A stretch of 64,000 nucleotides of DNA, taken from positions 27,734,193-27,798,192 of the forward strand of contig JASXTE010000008.1 of assembly GCA_030280995.1 (NCBI GenBank), in the 5' to 3' direction. The DNA comes from Hemileia vastatrix (Eukaryota > Basidiomycota > Pucciniomycetes > Pucciniales > Zaghouaniaceae). The notes beneath the pieces are model-generated. The model searched no databases. It had not been told where the DNA came from and saw nothing but the letters and a program-made list of their open reading frames with translations. Positions 37,262 through 48,401 of the stretch are shown piece by piece; the first letter of the stretch is position 1, and the number at the start of each line of letters is the position of its first letter. The position numbers were made by a program, and so were the translations under genes.

Positions 37262-38405
37262 TGTGGTAGCCTAAAGTTTAGTATGGCACCTAAGTACATA
37301 AATGGAGTTATTACGGCGTGCAAGATTGGCGTTATTTTTTTATAAAAGGGCTTTATTTAATTTATTGGAGTTTTAAATATGAAGAAATTGGTCAAGAGCA
37401 AATGCCTACGCGAAAACAATTTATTTTACAGAGAAAACTTATTTTTACGGTCTTAAGAGTTTATAAGTATCAAGTCGAGTCACTCAAGAGCCTTGGGAAA
37501 GTTTCCCAGAATTTTTACTATTTTTCTTATATTTTTAAATGAATTTTAAAGCTTTATAGAAATATTTACGTTTTTAGAAAATACTTAACTTTGATGAATT
37601 TTTATAGGGTGATTAGAGCTGCGCAGACTACAAAAATTAGCTTGGAATGTAGAGGGGAAGTGGCTCTATTATGTGTAATTTTTCTAGATTTTTTATTATA
37701 GTTTTAAAGGTTCTAATTGAGTCCGGACAGACTCCGCTTGGACTCCGCTTGGACTCCGTACGGACTCCGTACAGACTCCGCTTCGACTCCGTATGGACTC
37801 CGTACGGGCTCCGGATTGACTCTGGCTGAGCTCTGGAGGGGAAAACTTAGGCACGTGACTAGGAATACTTAAGAGCCTCTCAAACTCGAAATTGAGGGGG
37901 GGGATACATCATACAGCTTAATCTTTAACCACCATGGTCTCATTTTTTTATTACTCAACAAATTAAATAAATTGTAATACCCTTATAACTTTATATTTTA
38001 TATATAACATTTTAGAAATACTACTCAACAATTTAAATCACACTTCATACAGGGTATCTTTAGAAAGGTCTTCATCACTGGGACTTGATTATTGCTGTCT
38101 CATAAAAATTTAAATTATTATAAAAACATAAAAGTCAATCTTTTCAGATCTTTCACTGGTACACCTTAATTGTTGTTATCAGTATTTCTTTCTCAACAGT
38201 CACTTTTATTTAAATCTCAATAAGCGTTAAATATTTTAGAGTTTCATTATTTTTATCAATCAGATCCAGTAGACTGGTTAGCTTAGTGATTTAGAATTCC
38301 CATTTTGTTATTTTTTATTGGAAGGACGGGGTTTTCAGCTAAATCCACATATCTCCGCCGGATTCTGCTTACAGCAAGGCGACTGTAAGAGTTTACCTTA
38401 CCATA
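37262..38405 (+). repeat. Left LTR of the 12.3-kb element
   Basis: Differs from the right LTR by scattered, mostly C/T and G/A changes, often at CpG, and by two fewer units of an 11-bp tandem repeat. Confidence 0.9.
37728..37816 (+). repeat. 11-bp tandem repeat in left LTR
   Basis: About eight units of the type GGACTCCGTAC / GGACTCCGCTT. Confidence 0.85.
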
Positions 38406-38407
38406 GT

Positions 38408-38424
38408 TGGCGCCCAACATGGGG
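38408..38424 (+). promoter_or_regulatory. Primer-binding site
   Basis: TGGCGCCCAACATGGGG begins two bases after the LTR, with the TGG that pairs to a tRNA CCA end. The matching tRNA was not determined. Confidence 0.75.
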
Positions 38425-38475
38425 TTCGATTTCTCTAGCTTTCTTTAAAGACTTACTTGGATCAAGAACGTTCTT

Positions 38476-38540
38476 AGCCTGCAAGAGGCTTATTTTCTGG
38501 AACTCTAATTAGACTTTTGTTATTGGCCTGCAAGAGGCTT
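38476..38540 (+). repeat. Two leader hairpins with GCAAG loop
   Basis: AGCCT-GCAAG-AGGCT at 38476-38490 and GCCT-GCAAG-AGGC at 38526-38538, each followed by a T-rich tail. They lie between primer site and gag start, where retroelements carry packaging signals, and resemble the hairpins found further downstream in this element. Confidence 0.7.
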
Positions 38541-38581
38541 GTTATTTTATCGATTGTTAACGCTTTTCATTACTTATTGGG

Positions 38582-40432
38582 ATGTCTTCTTCTGCTGTTG
38601 CTTCTGGATCTTCTAACCCTCTTACTCCCTCAGTTAGAATTGTTTCTTGGGATGGCCCAAAGTTTGATGGGGAGGAGGTTAAATGGTTCATTAGCAGGTA
38701 TGAAGCTGCTGCTGCTGTTGATGGTGCTTCTCATGTGGACATGGTGAAGCAAGTTAGATTTTTTATTGCTGATAGGGAGATGGAAAAAGAGGTTATTGCT
38801 ATGCAGGCATTCAAGGACAAGGATTGGGTTAAGCTTTCTAAAGCCATGGTTGATAGATGGGGTGTTAGGTTTACTATGATGGACCTCAATAAAATTGTTG
38901 GAGACTGGCAAGCAAAAGGTGGAGTTTCTTCTATGGCTGACTTCAAAAAGCTCTGTGTTTAGTTTGATGAAGTGGTTGAATATCTCATACTGGTGGACGA
39001 GTTAGTGCATGAGAACCAGGCAAAAGATTTGTTTTGGTCAGCATGCAGTAGGGATATTCAAATGGACGTCTTGAAGGATCTTTCAAGAAAAGATTTGATG
39101 AAGGAACTGCCTAATGGTGAGAAGAGACTGCCAGCTCTGGAGGTTATCAAGGACAACATTCAAGCCCATCTAAAGTTATTGGCGTTGGACAAATATCAAG
39201 AGTCATGCACTCAATATGTTAGCAAGGTTAGCGAAGTTTTGGCCAAAAACAACAATATTATGGTCAAAGCCCAGGAGGCCAAGAAGGCTCAAATGGGATT
39301 AACTGCTGCTAAAGTTGAGGGCAATGTAGATAATAATATGGTCAATCATTTGGCCGATTTAACTAAACAGTTAAAAATATTTGTTCAAGAGACTCAGAAG
39401 GCCAATAAAGCCCCAATTGCTTCTTTGTCGACGTCAACTTCTTATCAGTCCAGAGGTTATGAATGTCGAAATTATAATGGCAATAATAATGGTAACCGCT
39501 TCCCAGGCAATGGGAGAAATGGTAGGAATGGTGGTAGTAATGGATATAGAGGTGGCTACAATGAGCCAAAGGTGTGCTCCTATTGTAATAGGAGGGGGCA
39601 CAGAGCAACAGTTTGTTTTGCTCTTGATAAGGATATGGATGCTGGGCGAGTTTTATTTGATGGTAAAGTTTATAAATTTCCTGATGGTTTGTTCATCAAG
39701 CCCAGTGATAGACAGTCTCCTTCTGATTTGGTCAGAAGAAGTTTAACGGCTGAAAGGAGAGCCAGATTTGAAGAGGTGATGGATGAAGATGTTAATGCCA
39801 AGGGTGGCAAAAATGGTAATGGTAATGGTGGTAAAGCTGACAAAGGCAAGGAGAAAGAGGTCAGTAAAGCCACATTTTCTACTTCTTTTGGAGGTTTAGA
39901 GCTGGCAACGGTTGCCCAAGTGGAGGGTAGTTGTATAGCCGGCGAATACAATGTTAATTCTGCTAGAAGAGCAGCTGCTACTAAGGCAAAGAGTAGCATT
40001 CAGAGTCAATTGAGGGCTAATCCTGGCAAGGCCAATAACAAAGTGAACCCTTACTCTAAGGACAAAAATTCTAGCGTTCAAACTGCCGCCAACAAATTGA
40101 ACCGTTACTCTAAGGACGAATTATATGAAATGCAGAAGGGGATTGCTGATATGGGGCCCCCTAGTTATGGCAAGTTTGATTTAAATGGTGAGCCTATGCC
40201 AGAGGATGATTCGGATTCTGAGGAGGACGTACCATTGGCGTCTCTACCCAGACCAAGTTTTAGCGGTCCCATCCCAATGGAGGGAGTAAGAAGGACTAGC
40301 AATGGATCAGGATTAGTGCAAGAAGCTGGTGATGGAGTTAGGGTTATAGAAAGCGAAGATGGCTCGGTTGACCTCAAGAGGTACCCAGGGCCAAGGTTGT
40401 TAAATCAAAGGTCCAGTATGAGCAGCCAGTAG
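38582..40432 (+). pseudogene. gag: gag of the 12.3-kb element (one in-frame stop)
   Basis: ATG at 38582 begins MSSSAVASGSSNPL. The N-terminal part looks like a Ty3 gag helix bundle (VSWDGPKFDGEEVKWF, RFFIADREMEKEV). A Gly/Asn-rich segment precedes a complete zinc knuckle CSYCNRRGHRATVC (about 39571-39612). The tail is acidic and disordered. The only break is a TAG at 38960-38962, as would come from CAG. Gag binds and packages element RNA. It ends at 40432; the protease frame lies in the -1 frame and is open through the overlap from at least 40387, compatible with a -1 frameshift. Confidence 0.85.
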
Positions 40433-40440
40433 TTTCTGGT

Positions 40441-41019
40441 CAAGCTAATGCGATGGACAAAGTTTTGAATAGGGTGAATCAACTGCAGATTCCCTTATCT
40501 TTGGGGGAGTTATTTACGATTAGTCCGGCGCTTTCTGAAAAGCAAAAGAAGCATTTGACGATGCGTCGGGTTTCCACTGGAGAGGTGGAATATATTTGTG
40601 AAAATGCTGAAAAGTTTGGGGAAGATGTAGATACGCATTTTTCCGCTCCCCTGGGTTACCTGGTGGTAACTCTAAATTGTAAAGAAGTAAAGGCCTTGGT
40701 CGATTCAGGGTCTCAAATTAATTTAATTTCATTGGAGCAAGCAACGAGTATAGGCTTGCCAATTAAAAGTGGGACTGGGGGAAACCTCAGAGGTATTGGA
40801 GGGCATGCAACAGAGCTGATGGGCACAGCTGAGCATGTCAGGTTAGGCATTGGTGGATCTGTTGGTAAGGTTCACTTTTATGTGGCCAGAGGAGCAGTCA
40901 AAACTGTTCTTGGTGGTTCTTTTTTGATGGATTTTGAGGCCAGGATAGGGTATCAAGCTGGCATGGGGATTAGTTTGGAAATCACTGGTGAAGATATGCA
41001 GAGGTTACATATGCGGTAA
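40441..41019 (+). CDS. pro: Aspartic protease of the 12.3-kb element
   Basis: Retropepsin-like segment with VDSGSQINLIS (catalytic DSG) and later TVLGGSFLMDF, a plausible flap and second-strand region. It overlaps the gag end in the -1 frame; the frame is open well upstream of its first ATG (40453). It cuts the polyprotein. The frame ends at a TAA at 41017-41019, and about 225 bases without clear coding follow before the linker frame. Confidence 0.75.
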   Translation, partial: QANAMDKVLNRVNQLQIPLSLGELFTISPALSEKQKKHLTMRRVSTGEVEYICENAEKFGEDVDTHFSAPLGYLVVTLNCKEVKALVDSGSQINLISLEQATSIGLPIKSGTGGNLRGIGGHATELMGTAEHVRLGIGGSVGKVHFYVARGAVKTVLGGSFLMDFEARIGYQAGMGISLEITGEDMQRLHMR

Positions 41020-41243
41020 GCGCCTCCTGGAGATGAAGGTTGGGAAACACAGCCAGGGATTACTACTCTGTGCCAGTGTTGTGTTTGCACCAAGAAGCGG
41101 CATATAAAACGGACGGCTTCTGGTGAATTATGTTTGTTGAAAAGGGATGAAGGCCCTCATTTTTTGGGGTAGCAGGGGCTGATCACTCTAATGTTGTAGT
41201 CTCTCCTCAGGATGAGATCCCGGATTGCAATAAGTCAGCTCAC

Positions 41244-41966
41244 TTGGAGATAATTCAAGTGGATTCTCAATTATTTTCTGTTAATATTACTTTGGAGTGC
41301 AAATACGTTTTGGACTTTTCTATATGTTTATTGGATTTACCCTGTTTTTCTATTAAATTTAAAAATGGTGAAAAAGGGAAAATGGGCCAAATTAGGTTGG
41401 ATAAAAATTGGAAGGGTATGTTTTATGACCTCCAGCAAGAGGTTAAACTGCAAGTATCTCCTTCTATTTTGGACCTCCAGCAAGAGGGTAAACTGCGAAA
41501 ATCTTATCAAAATCCAATAAAAAATCTTGGTATAATTAAAACACAAAAAAATAATTTATGTGAAAATGTTATTCCGTACCTCCAGCAAGAGGGTAAACTG
41601 CAAAAATCTTATCCAAATCCAATAAAAAATCTCAGTATAATTAAAACACAAAAAATTAATTTATGTGATAAGGTTGTTCCGGACCTCCAGCAAGAGGTTA
41701 AACTGCAAGTATCTCCTTCTATTACGGTCCTCCAGCAAGAGGGTAAACTGCAAAAATCTTATCAAAATCCAATAAAAAATCTCAGTATAATTAAAACACA
41801 AAAAAATAATTTTTGTGAAAATTTAATTCCAGTTCTCCGGCAAGAGGTTAAACTGCCAACTTTCTTTACGGGTGATTTACTGTTGGATAAGGGAAGCAAA
41901 GGTGTTGGAAAATCTGTTTATAAATTAGACGAGGGAAAGGAGAAAAGGGTAAAATTTAAAATCTAA
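41244..41966 (+). CDS. Repeat-rich linker of pol, made of 15- and 35-residue units
   Basis: Between protease and RT lies a frame dominated by repeats: LQQE(G/V)KL followed by either QVSPSI-type or KSYQNPIKNLSIIKTQK-type segments. Motif starts at 41429, 41474, 41579, 41684, 41729 and 41834 are spaced 45, 105, 105, 45, 105 bp, all multiples of three. At RNA level each LQQE..KL is the hairpin CCTC-loop-GAGG described below. No known domain. Whether it is translated as part of pol is not clear. Confidence 0.65.
   Translation: MEIIQVDSQLFSVNITLECKYVLDFSICLLDLPCFSIKFKNGEKGKMGQIRLDKNWKGMFYDLQQEVKLQVSPSILDLQQEGKLRKSYQNPIKNLGIIKTQKNNLCENVIPYLQQEGKLQKSYPNPIKNLSIIKTQKINLCDKVVPDLQQEVKLQVSPSITVLQQEGKLQKSYQNPIKNLSIIKTQKNNFCENLIPVLRQEVKLPTFFTGDLLLDKGSKGVGKSVYKLDEGKEKRVKFKI
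41429..41856 (+). repeat. Hairpin array 1: six CCTC/GAGG hairpins in coding sequence
   Basis: Six copies of a 4-bp stem (CCTC with GAGG; the sixth TCTC with GAGG, still pairing by G-T), loop CAGCAA (last CGGCAA), tail (T/G)TAAACTG. Starts are 41429, 41474, 41579, 41684, 41729 and 41834. Confidence 0.85.
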
Positions 41967-42161
41967 ATAAAATATTTTTCTAATTTTTCTTATTCCAATT
42001 CTGACAATGAAGAAGATTTATTTGATGAAATTTTTAATGGCAAATCAAAAGTAAATGTTTTACCTCAAGTTTATTTAGATGTGGATGCAGCCAAATATAA
42101 GAAGGTAGAAAATAAAGTTTGACCTATTAATGAACCGCTACCTGCCGAATTAAATCCACCC

Positions 42162-43184
42162 TTGAGAAGACCAAGGTTATCAAGAGATCCTTATGAAAGT
42201 CCCTTGGTTAAGAATCCGCCTGAATTTTCTGAGACGTCAAGAATCACTTTTGAGAGACTGGGTGTTGTTAATTTTGGACCTGATGGTTGGTTGTCTGGAG
42301 AAGAGAAGAAGTTGTTGTTGGATGTGATGGTCAAGCGAGAGAAGGCCATTGCTTTTGTAGAAGAGGAGAGGGGTGTGCTGAAGCATTCCTATGGGGAGCC
42401 TTACAAGATTCCTGTGGTATGTCATGAACCGTGGCAGCAGAAACCGATTCCTATTCCGGCTGCATTAAAAGAAGCCTATATTGAAGTTGTCAGAGAGCGG
42501 ATACGCACTGGACTGTATGAGCAATCAACGTCAAGTTATTCTAGTCCAGTATTTTGTATCAAGAAGCCAAATGGCAAGCTTAGAGTTGTTCATGATCTTA
42601 GGGAATTAAATAGGGTTACAATAAAGGATGCTGGGATACCGCCTAGTGCTGAGGAGTTTGTTGAAGCGTTTGCAGGGAGAGTGTGTTATGGTTTGGGAGA
42701 TATTATGGGTGGATATGATGAGAGAGAGTTACATCCGGACTCAAGGCCTCTCACTACATTCGATACGCCACTAGGACGTTTACAGTTAACAAGATTACCT
42801 CAAGGAGCAACAAATTCGGTTGCAGTTTATCAAGCTCAGATGGCTTGGATCCTTCAAGAAGAAATTCCACAATATGCTGGGATCTTTATAGATGATGGAG
42901 GAATTAAGGGACCAACAACCGACTATGATAACCAGGTGTTGGAAGAGAATCCCAGGATACGCAAATTCATTTGGAAGTTTGCAATTACATTAGAAAGAAT
43001 CTTGTTTCAAATTGAAGAGGCTGGTTTAACTATTTCTTTTTCAAAATTTTCCTGTTGTGTGCCAGCCTTAGAAATATTAGGCCATGTGGTATGTAGAGAG
43101 GGTAGGATTGTGTCCAAGAAGAAAGTTAACAAAATTCAGTCCTGGCCAAGACCCAAGAATACGACCAAAGTTAGAGGGTTTTAG
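42162..43184 (+). pseudogene. pol: Reverse transcriptase of the 12.3-kb element
   Basis: Begins near a conserved RPRLSRDPY and contains KKPNGKLRVVHDLRELN, a first catalytic aspartate in GLGDIMGGYD, the PQGATNS box, and the second catalytic pair in GIFIDDGGIKG. The usual Y-x-DD is here F-I-DD followed by GG. The thumb region ends ILGHVVCREGRI and KIQSWPRPKN. A TAG at 43182-43184, as from CAG, and a one-base loss near 43199 separate it from RNase H. Copies element RNA into DNA. Confidence 0.88.
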
Positions 43185-43204
43185 GCGTTTGCGTATATGT
43201 TAGA

Positions 43205-45571
43205 ATGTTTATCAAGGACTTTTCTTCATTGGCAGCTCCATTAAGACGGTTAATGAGAAAGGATGCAGACTGGGAGTGGGATGAAGAGTGTGAGAAGGCG
43301 TTTGTGAAGTTGAAGGAGGTTGTAGGGAAGGATTTAGTCCTGCACGGGTTGGATTATGGAAAAGATGCTGGTAGAATTTATTTAGCAGTTGATTCAAGTC
43401 AGGTTGCAGCTGGGGCGGTTTTGTCTCAGATGGATAAAGCTGGTTACATCAGGCCAGTTAGGTATGAATCTGTAGTATTTACTGAGGTGGAATCAAGATA
43501 TTCTCAACCAAAATTGGAATTATGTGGTGTGGCAAAAATACTGAAGAAACTTCAGCATATTTTGTGGGGGCAACATTTTGAGTTGCAAGTGGATGCGAAA
43601 TTGTTAATCCAGATGATTAATTCCCCAAGTTTACCGAACGTACCCATGATGAGATGGGTAGCTTTTATTCAACATTTTTCATTTGATTTAGTTCATAAGC
43701 CTGGCAAGACTTTTACTATGCCAGATGGTTTATCAAGGAGACCACCCACTGAAGAAGATTCAGACTCAGAAGAGTTCGATGAAGATATACCTATTATCAA
43801 AGCCAGCACTAAAGGAGCTGAAGACTTTCCATACCTCCCCCATGAGGTTAAAATGGAAGGACTATTGTGTTTAGATTATGGTGATGATGACCTCCACCAA
43901 GAGGATAAACTGGAAAATAGTTTTTATGTTAATAAAGGTGTTGGAAAAGGTGTAGATAAATTCGGTAGAAAGGAGGTAGAAGAAGATGTGGTGTATGTAG
44001 AGGAAGATGGATTAGTAGTGTGGGATAGTAGTAAATTAAGGAATGGTGTATATGTTGGAGAATTAGAGAATTTAAATAAAAAGGTGGATAAAGAGAAAGA
44101 GGTATTTTTGAATACAGTTTATGAAGGATCCAAAGGTTCAGAAGAAAAACGTCGACATAGCTCGATTAAAGATTTATTTAGGGGTCAACGATTATTGGCT
44201 CATTCATGTGCAGGTGATATTGGTGATAGAGAAGTCCCTATTGATGTTATATTAATTGATTTTCAAGATGAAGTCTGGGGTCAGACTGGTTTTTATTTTT
44301 TGTTAGTCAAATATTTGTTGACTTTAGAGAGGCCAGAAGATTGTGAAGACGATGAATGGGTGGCTATCAAGAGGAAGTCAACTACGTTTTACCTATCTGG
44401 TCGACGTTTAATGACGAGGAGGTATCCAAATCCTCAAGTAGTTATAACTCAACAGAAGGGGAAAGAATTAGTTTTGAAATCACTGCATGAAGATCTCGGG
44501 CATAGAGGCGTTGGAGAAACGTTTAGAAGAATTTCTGATCGATTTTGGTGGCCTGGCATGAAAATGGCTGTTAAACAGTGGGTTCAGTCATGCGAAGAAT
44601 GTCAAAGACGAAGTTATTTAAGGCCAAAAGAACCTGGACGGGCGACCGGTGAATATACGCTCTTTGGAAGAGTTAGTTTAGATGCCGTTCATATAAAAGA
44701 GGGACGGTATAAATATTTAATTGTGGCCAGAGATGATTTATCTGGTTGGGTAGAGGCAGCGCCTCTTATTAATTTTACTGCCAAAAATGTGGCAGAATTT
44801 TTTTTGAATAATTGGGTATATAGGTATGGGGTGATGAAGTTGGTAACGGTAGATGGAGGTCCTGAATTTGGGACAGAGTTTAAAGAGGCCGTATTGAAAG
44901 TTGGATCAAAGGTTAGGGTAGCAACCCCATATTATCCTGAAGCTGAAGGAATGGTTGAAAGAGGGCATCAAGTTATCAAGGATGCTTTAGTTAAAATGTG
45001 TGGGACAAGTGCCGAAAAGTGGAGGCACTATTTACCTTTAGTTTTATTTGCTGATCAAATCACTGCCAAAAGGACGACCGGATTTTCACCTTATGAACTT
45101 GTTTTTGGAAAGAAAGCAGTTTTACCGGTTGATTTAGAAGCTGAATCATATCTTGGAGTTGACTGGGACACGGTCAAAACTACTGAAGAATTATTGTGTG
45201 CAAGAATGATGCAGCTAGAAAAGAAAGAAGAATATTTAGAAAAGGCATATTTGCGGATGATGAAGATCCAAAATCAATCAGTTAGATATTGGGATGAGAG
45301 GTTGGCACATTGATTAAGGAAACCTTTGAACCCAGGAGATATGGTCTTGGTGTATAATAGGAGTTTGGAAAGTCAGTGGGGAAAGATGTTTGCAGATAGG
45401 TGGAATGGACCGTATAAAATCAAGGAGCAAGTTTCCGGCGGTTCATATGTGTTAGAAGAGTTGGATGGAGTTGTATTGAAGAAGAGGGTAGCGGCCGATC
45501 AAGTGAAGCGGCTCTATCCTAGAGGCACCAGGAGTGCCGAAGTCTACCTCCGCAATGAGGATAAACTATGA
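43205..45571 (+). pseudogene. pol: RNase H and integrase of the 12.3-kb element
   Basis: RNase H region with IYLAVDSSQVAAGAVLSQ near 43380 and LVHKPGKTFTMPDGLSRRP. A long acidic spacer with two more hairpins follows. Integrase has the zinc motif (HEDLGHRG, then CEECQRR) and the catalytic triad in LDAVHIKEG, VTVDGGPEFG and YPEAEGMVERGHQ, so all three acids are kept. The C-terminus has RWNGPYKIKEQ, a GPY-type module, after a TGA at 45311-45313 (as from CGA). No chromodomain. The final codons overlap the first unit of the 3' hairpin array. Confidence 0.88.
43834..43913 (+). repeat. Two hairpins inside the pol spacer
   Basis: CCTC-CCCCAT-GAGG at 43834-43847 with tail TTAAAATGG, and CCTC-CACCAA-GAGG at 43891-43904 with tail ATAAACTGG. 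Confidence 0.8.
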
Positions 45572-45800
45572 TGTTTATAAAAACCTTATCAACCTCCGCA
45601 ATGAGGATAAACTATGATATTTATGAAAATATATGGATACCTCCGCAACAAGGATAAACTATGACATTTATGAAATTTTATGGATCCCTCTGCAATGAGG
45701 ATAAACTATGATATCGACAAAATTTTATGGATTCCTCCGCAATGAGGATAAACTATGATGTTTATACAAATCTCATCAACCTCGGCAACGAGGATAAACT
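45547..45800 (+). repeat. Hairpin array 2: six tandem 46-47 bp units
   Basis: Units start at 45547, 45593, 45640, 45687, 45734 and 45780. Each has stem CCTC/GAGG (the third has AAGG, one mismatch), loop CGCAAT, CGCAAC, TGCAAT or GGCAAC, and tail ATAAACTATGAT. The first unit overlaps the pol stop codon. The sequence between units is AT-rich and less conserved. Confidence 0.88.
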
Positions 45801-46907
45801 ATCTTCTTTTTATCAAAATACTTTACTGTCGTTACACTGCCTATGGGCAACGAAACTTTGATGAAACTTAACAAAATGCAAGAAAATCTTCTTTGAAATT
45901 TTCAAAATTTAAAATTCTTAAAATATGGGTGAAGATAGTGTTGGAAAATTTTAAAAATTTATTGGAAGAAGTGTTCACAGGGGAACCTTCTTAATTTAAT
46001 ATTGGCAAGTGTGGGGGTAATTGATGGGCTGGCTGCTCTATACACAATTACCCCATAATGTTTGTTTCCAAAATTTTCCCTGTTTCTAGTTGAATCCTGG
46101 CTTTGTCTTTTAATTATAGGAAGTCCACTAAGACTATAAACTGGAACAAATCAAGAGACACTGCTCTCAACGCCGGATTCAATATTTTTTTATATATATA
46201 TTTTGATTTTGATTTTTTTATGTTAGATTGTGATTTCTTTCCTTTAAATATATATTATGAATTATTGCAAAGGTGATGCTCACTGGTGGTCTCTAATCAT
46301 TTTTATAAATTGGAGGGAGCCCACCCAGTGATCATCATTATAAAATTATCTTTTAAAAACTTTCATTTATTTTCATTTATTTTCATTTATTTTCAATTTC
46401 TCAAATTGTGTAACCACATCAAGTTGCACTTGGATGTGGGTATGATGTCGAGGGTACGGCTCATCAAATGGCCGGGGGGCATCTTTTAAAAATTTTATTT
46501 TGAAATTTTTTTATTATTATTACTTTTTTTATCTTTCTTTTCACATTTGTTTATCTTTCTTTAAAAATTAAATTTTAACTTTTATTTCAAAACTATCTTT
46601 TCTAAAATCTTTTATTTTAAATTAAAAATTAAAAATAAAATAAAAAAATAAAAATAAAAAAAATACAAAATAAAAAAATAAATAAATAAAAAAAATAAAA
46701 AAATAAAATAAATAAATAAAAAAATAAATAAAAAAAATAAATAAAAAAAATAATAAAAAAAAAAAATTAATTAAATCAAAATTATTATTATATTTCTTAG
46801 TTTTATTTTTCAGTCTTCATTCTTTTTAGTTTATTCATTTAGTTTAGATAGGAAACAGGGTCTAGGGGAACTCAATACCTATGGGATTTTACTTCAAGAT
46901 ATCTGTT
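45801..46907. other. 3' non-coding part of the 12.3-kb element
   Basis: No coding frame recognised. A single hairpin AGTC-CACTAA-GACT with tail ATAAACTGG lies at 46122-46144. From about 46600 to 46780 the sequence is a low-complexity (AAAT)n/(A)n stretch. Confidence 0.6.
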
Positions 46908-47730
46908 AGTCCTCCAAGACTTTAAACTGGCTACTTTTCAAGACATTCTTTAAGGTTTTTTTATGTGTATTTTGGAGCTGTTAGTCCTCCAAGACTTTAA
47001 ACTGGCTACTGTTCAAGACTTTCCTTAAGGTTTTATACAAATTTTGGAGCTGTTAGTCCTTCAAGACTTTAAACTGGCTAATTTTCAAGACTGTCATTAA
47101 AGATTTTATATTGGAGCTATTAGTCCTTCAAGACTTTAAACTGAATTTCAAGGATGTTCAAGATTTGATGGATATTTTTGGAGACAGATTTTTTATTTTA
47201 TTTTTTTTATAAATCAAATGTTAGGTCCACCAAGACCTTAAACTGGAGTGTTATCAAATGTTAGGTCCACCAAGACCTTAAACTGGACTATTATCAAGCT
47301 GTTGGGTCCACCATGACCTTAAACTGGATTTCTTATCAATCAAATGTCTGGTCCACCATGACTTTAAACTGGTAGTTCATTCATTGTTTAGTCCACTATG
47401 ACTTTAAACTGGAAAATTAATATCTGCAGGATAATTCAACATTCATTGGACCACTATGGCCTTATACTGGATTACTTGTCAATCAAATGTTTGGTCCACT
47501 ATGACATTAAACTGGATTATCAAATTTATTCAATCTTTGGTCAAGCCTAGGCCTTACTTAGGAATATTTCAAGTTATTTATGCACTTAAACAATCTTTGG
47601 TCCACCAAGACCATAAACTGGCAATCGATTATATGTTTGGTCTACCAAAACTTTAAACTGGAATGTCAATCTTGTTTGGATAACTCAATTCAATCTTTTA
47701 ATTTATCACTGTCCACTAAGACTCTAAACT
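46908..47730 (+). repeat. Hairpin array 3: about 15 units with AGTC/GACT or GGTC/GACC stems
   Basis: Four AGTC-(CTCCAA/CTTCAA)-GACT units at 46908, 46983, 47055 and 47122; then GGTC-CACCA(A/T)-GACC units at 47224, 47264 and 47305; GGTC/GACT (G-T pair) at 47350; AGTC-CACTAT-GACT at 47390; weaker copies at 47449 and 47493; GGTC-CACCAA-GACC at 47599; weaker copies near 47639 and 47709. The tail TTAAACTGG (or ATAAACTGG) is nearly constant. Spacing runs from about 40 to 105 bp. Confidence 0.85.
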
Positions 47731-48401
47731 GATTATTCAATCATTCCTGGAATTGGGTGCTGATAAGCTTTAGGAGGTTGAAATTTTAGGTGGTGATGAT
47801 GCTAAGGAAAGCATAATGGTTAATTAGGTGAAATTTGTGGCGCTTTAACATGGTCTAAAGTTAATATTTTTATTGGAAGCCTGGAAAAAGTATTTTATGG
47901 GTTTGCTGCATAGCAAACTTTGAAATTTGTGATGAAGGAATCAGAAGTTAGGATGGTAGTTGGATTTTAGGGAATGATTTTTTTAGTGCCTCATAGTTAG
48001 GCCTTTTTTTTTGGTGTGAAGCTTGGAGGACCTTATGGCGAGATTGGAATCATAGAATTCGGCTCAGTGGGGGGCCCTATGAGGTTGGAATCAGGAGTAT
48101 TCGGCTCATAAGAAGATCCACTCTCTCAATGCTGTGACAAGAAGGAAGACTGGTTAATGGGAGTCTGAAGGGATTCAAACCTTGCTCTCAGTAGTGGATT
48201 GATCACAAGATTTATATTATTTTATTTTATGTTATATCAAGCCAGAGAAGAAGAAACAAAGTTTTTATTATAAAGAATTAAAAGAAGACCAGCTAAAACA
48301 AATTTATCAAATTATTTTATAAGAAAAGATAATTCTTTTGGAATTGCTCAACCACTTATGCAAAGTATTAAGAATGGGGACATTCTCAATTGGAGGGAGG
48401 A
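47731..48401. other. 3' end of the element before the right LTR, with purine tract
   Basis: No gene. Two similar boxes, GATTGGAATCATAGAATTCGG and a GGTTGGAATCAGGAG form, lie about 48 bp apart near 48040 and 48085. The purine run GGAGGGAGGA at 48392-48401 directly before the LTR is the likely polypurine tract. Confidence 0.6.

Noticed and set aside
37318..37542. Small frame in the left LTR as an LTR-encoded protein
   Set aside because: Lysine-, Phe- and Tyr-rich, with no conserved pattern, and interrupted in the right LTR by point changes at its start and within; LTR transcription signals explain the sequence better.
45547..45800. CRISPR-like array (regular 46-47 bp repeat spacing)
   Set aside because: The host is a fungus, the repeats lie at the end of a retrotransposon pol gene, spacers are similar to each other and AT-rich, and no cas genes exist.
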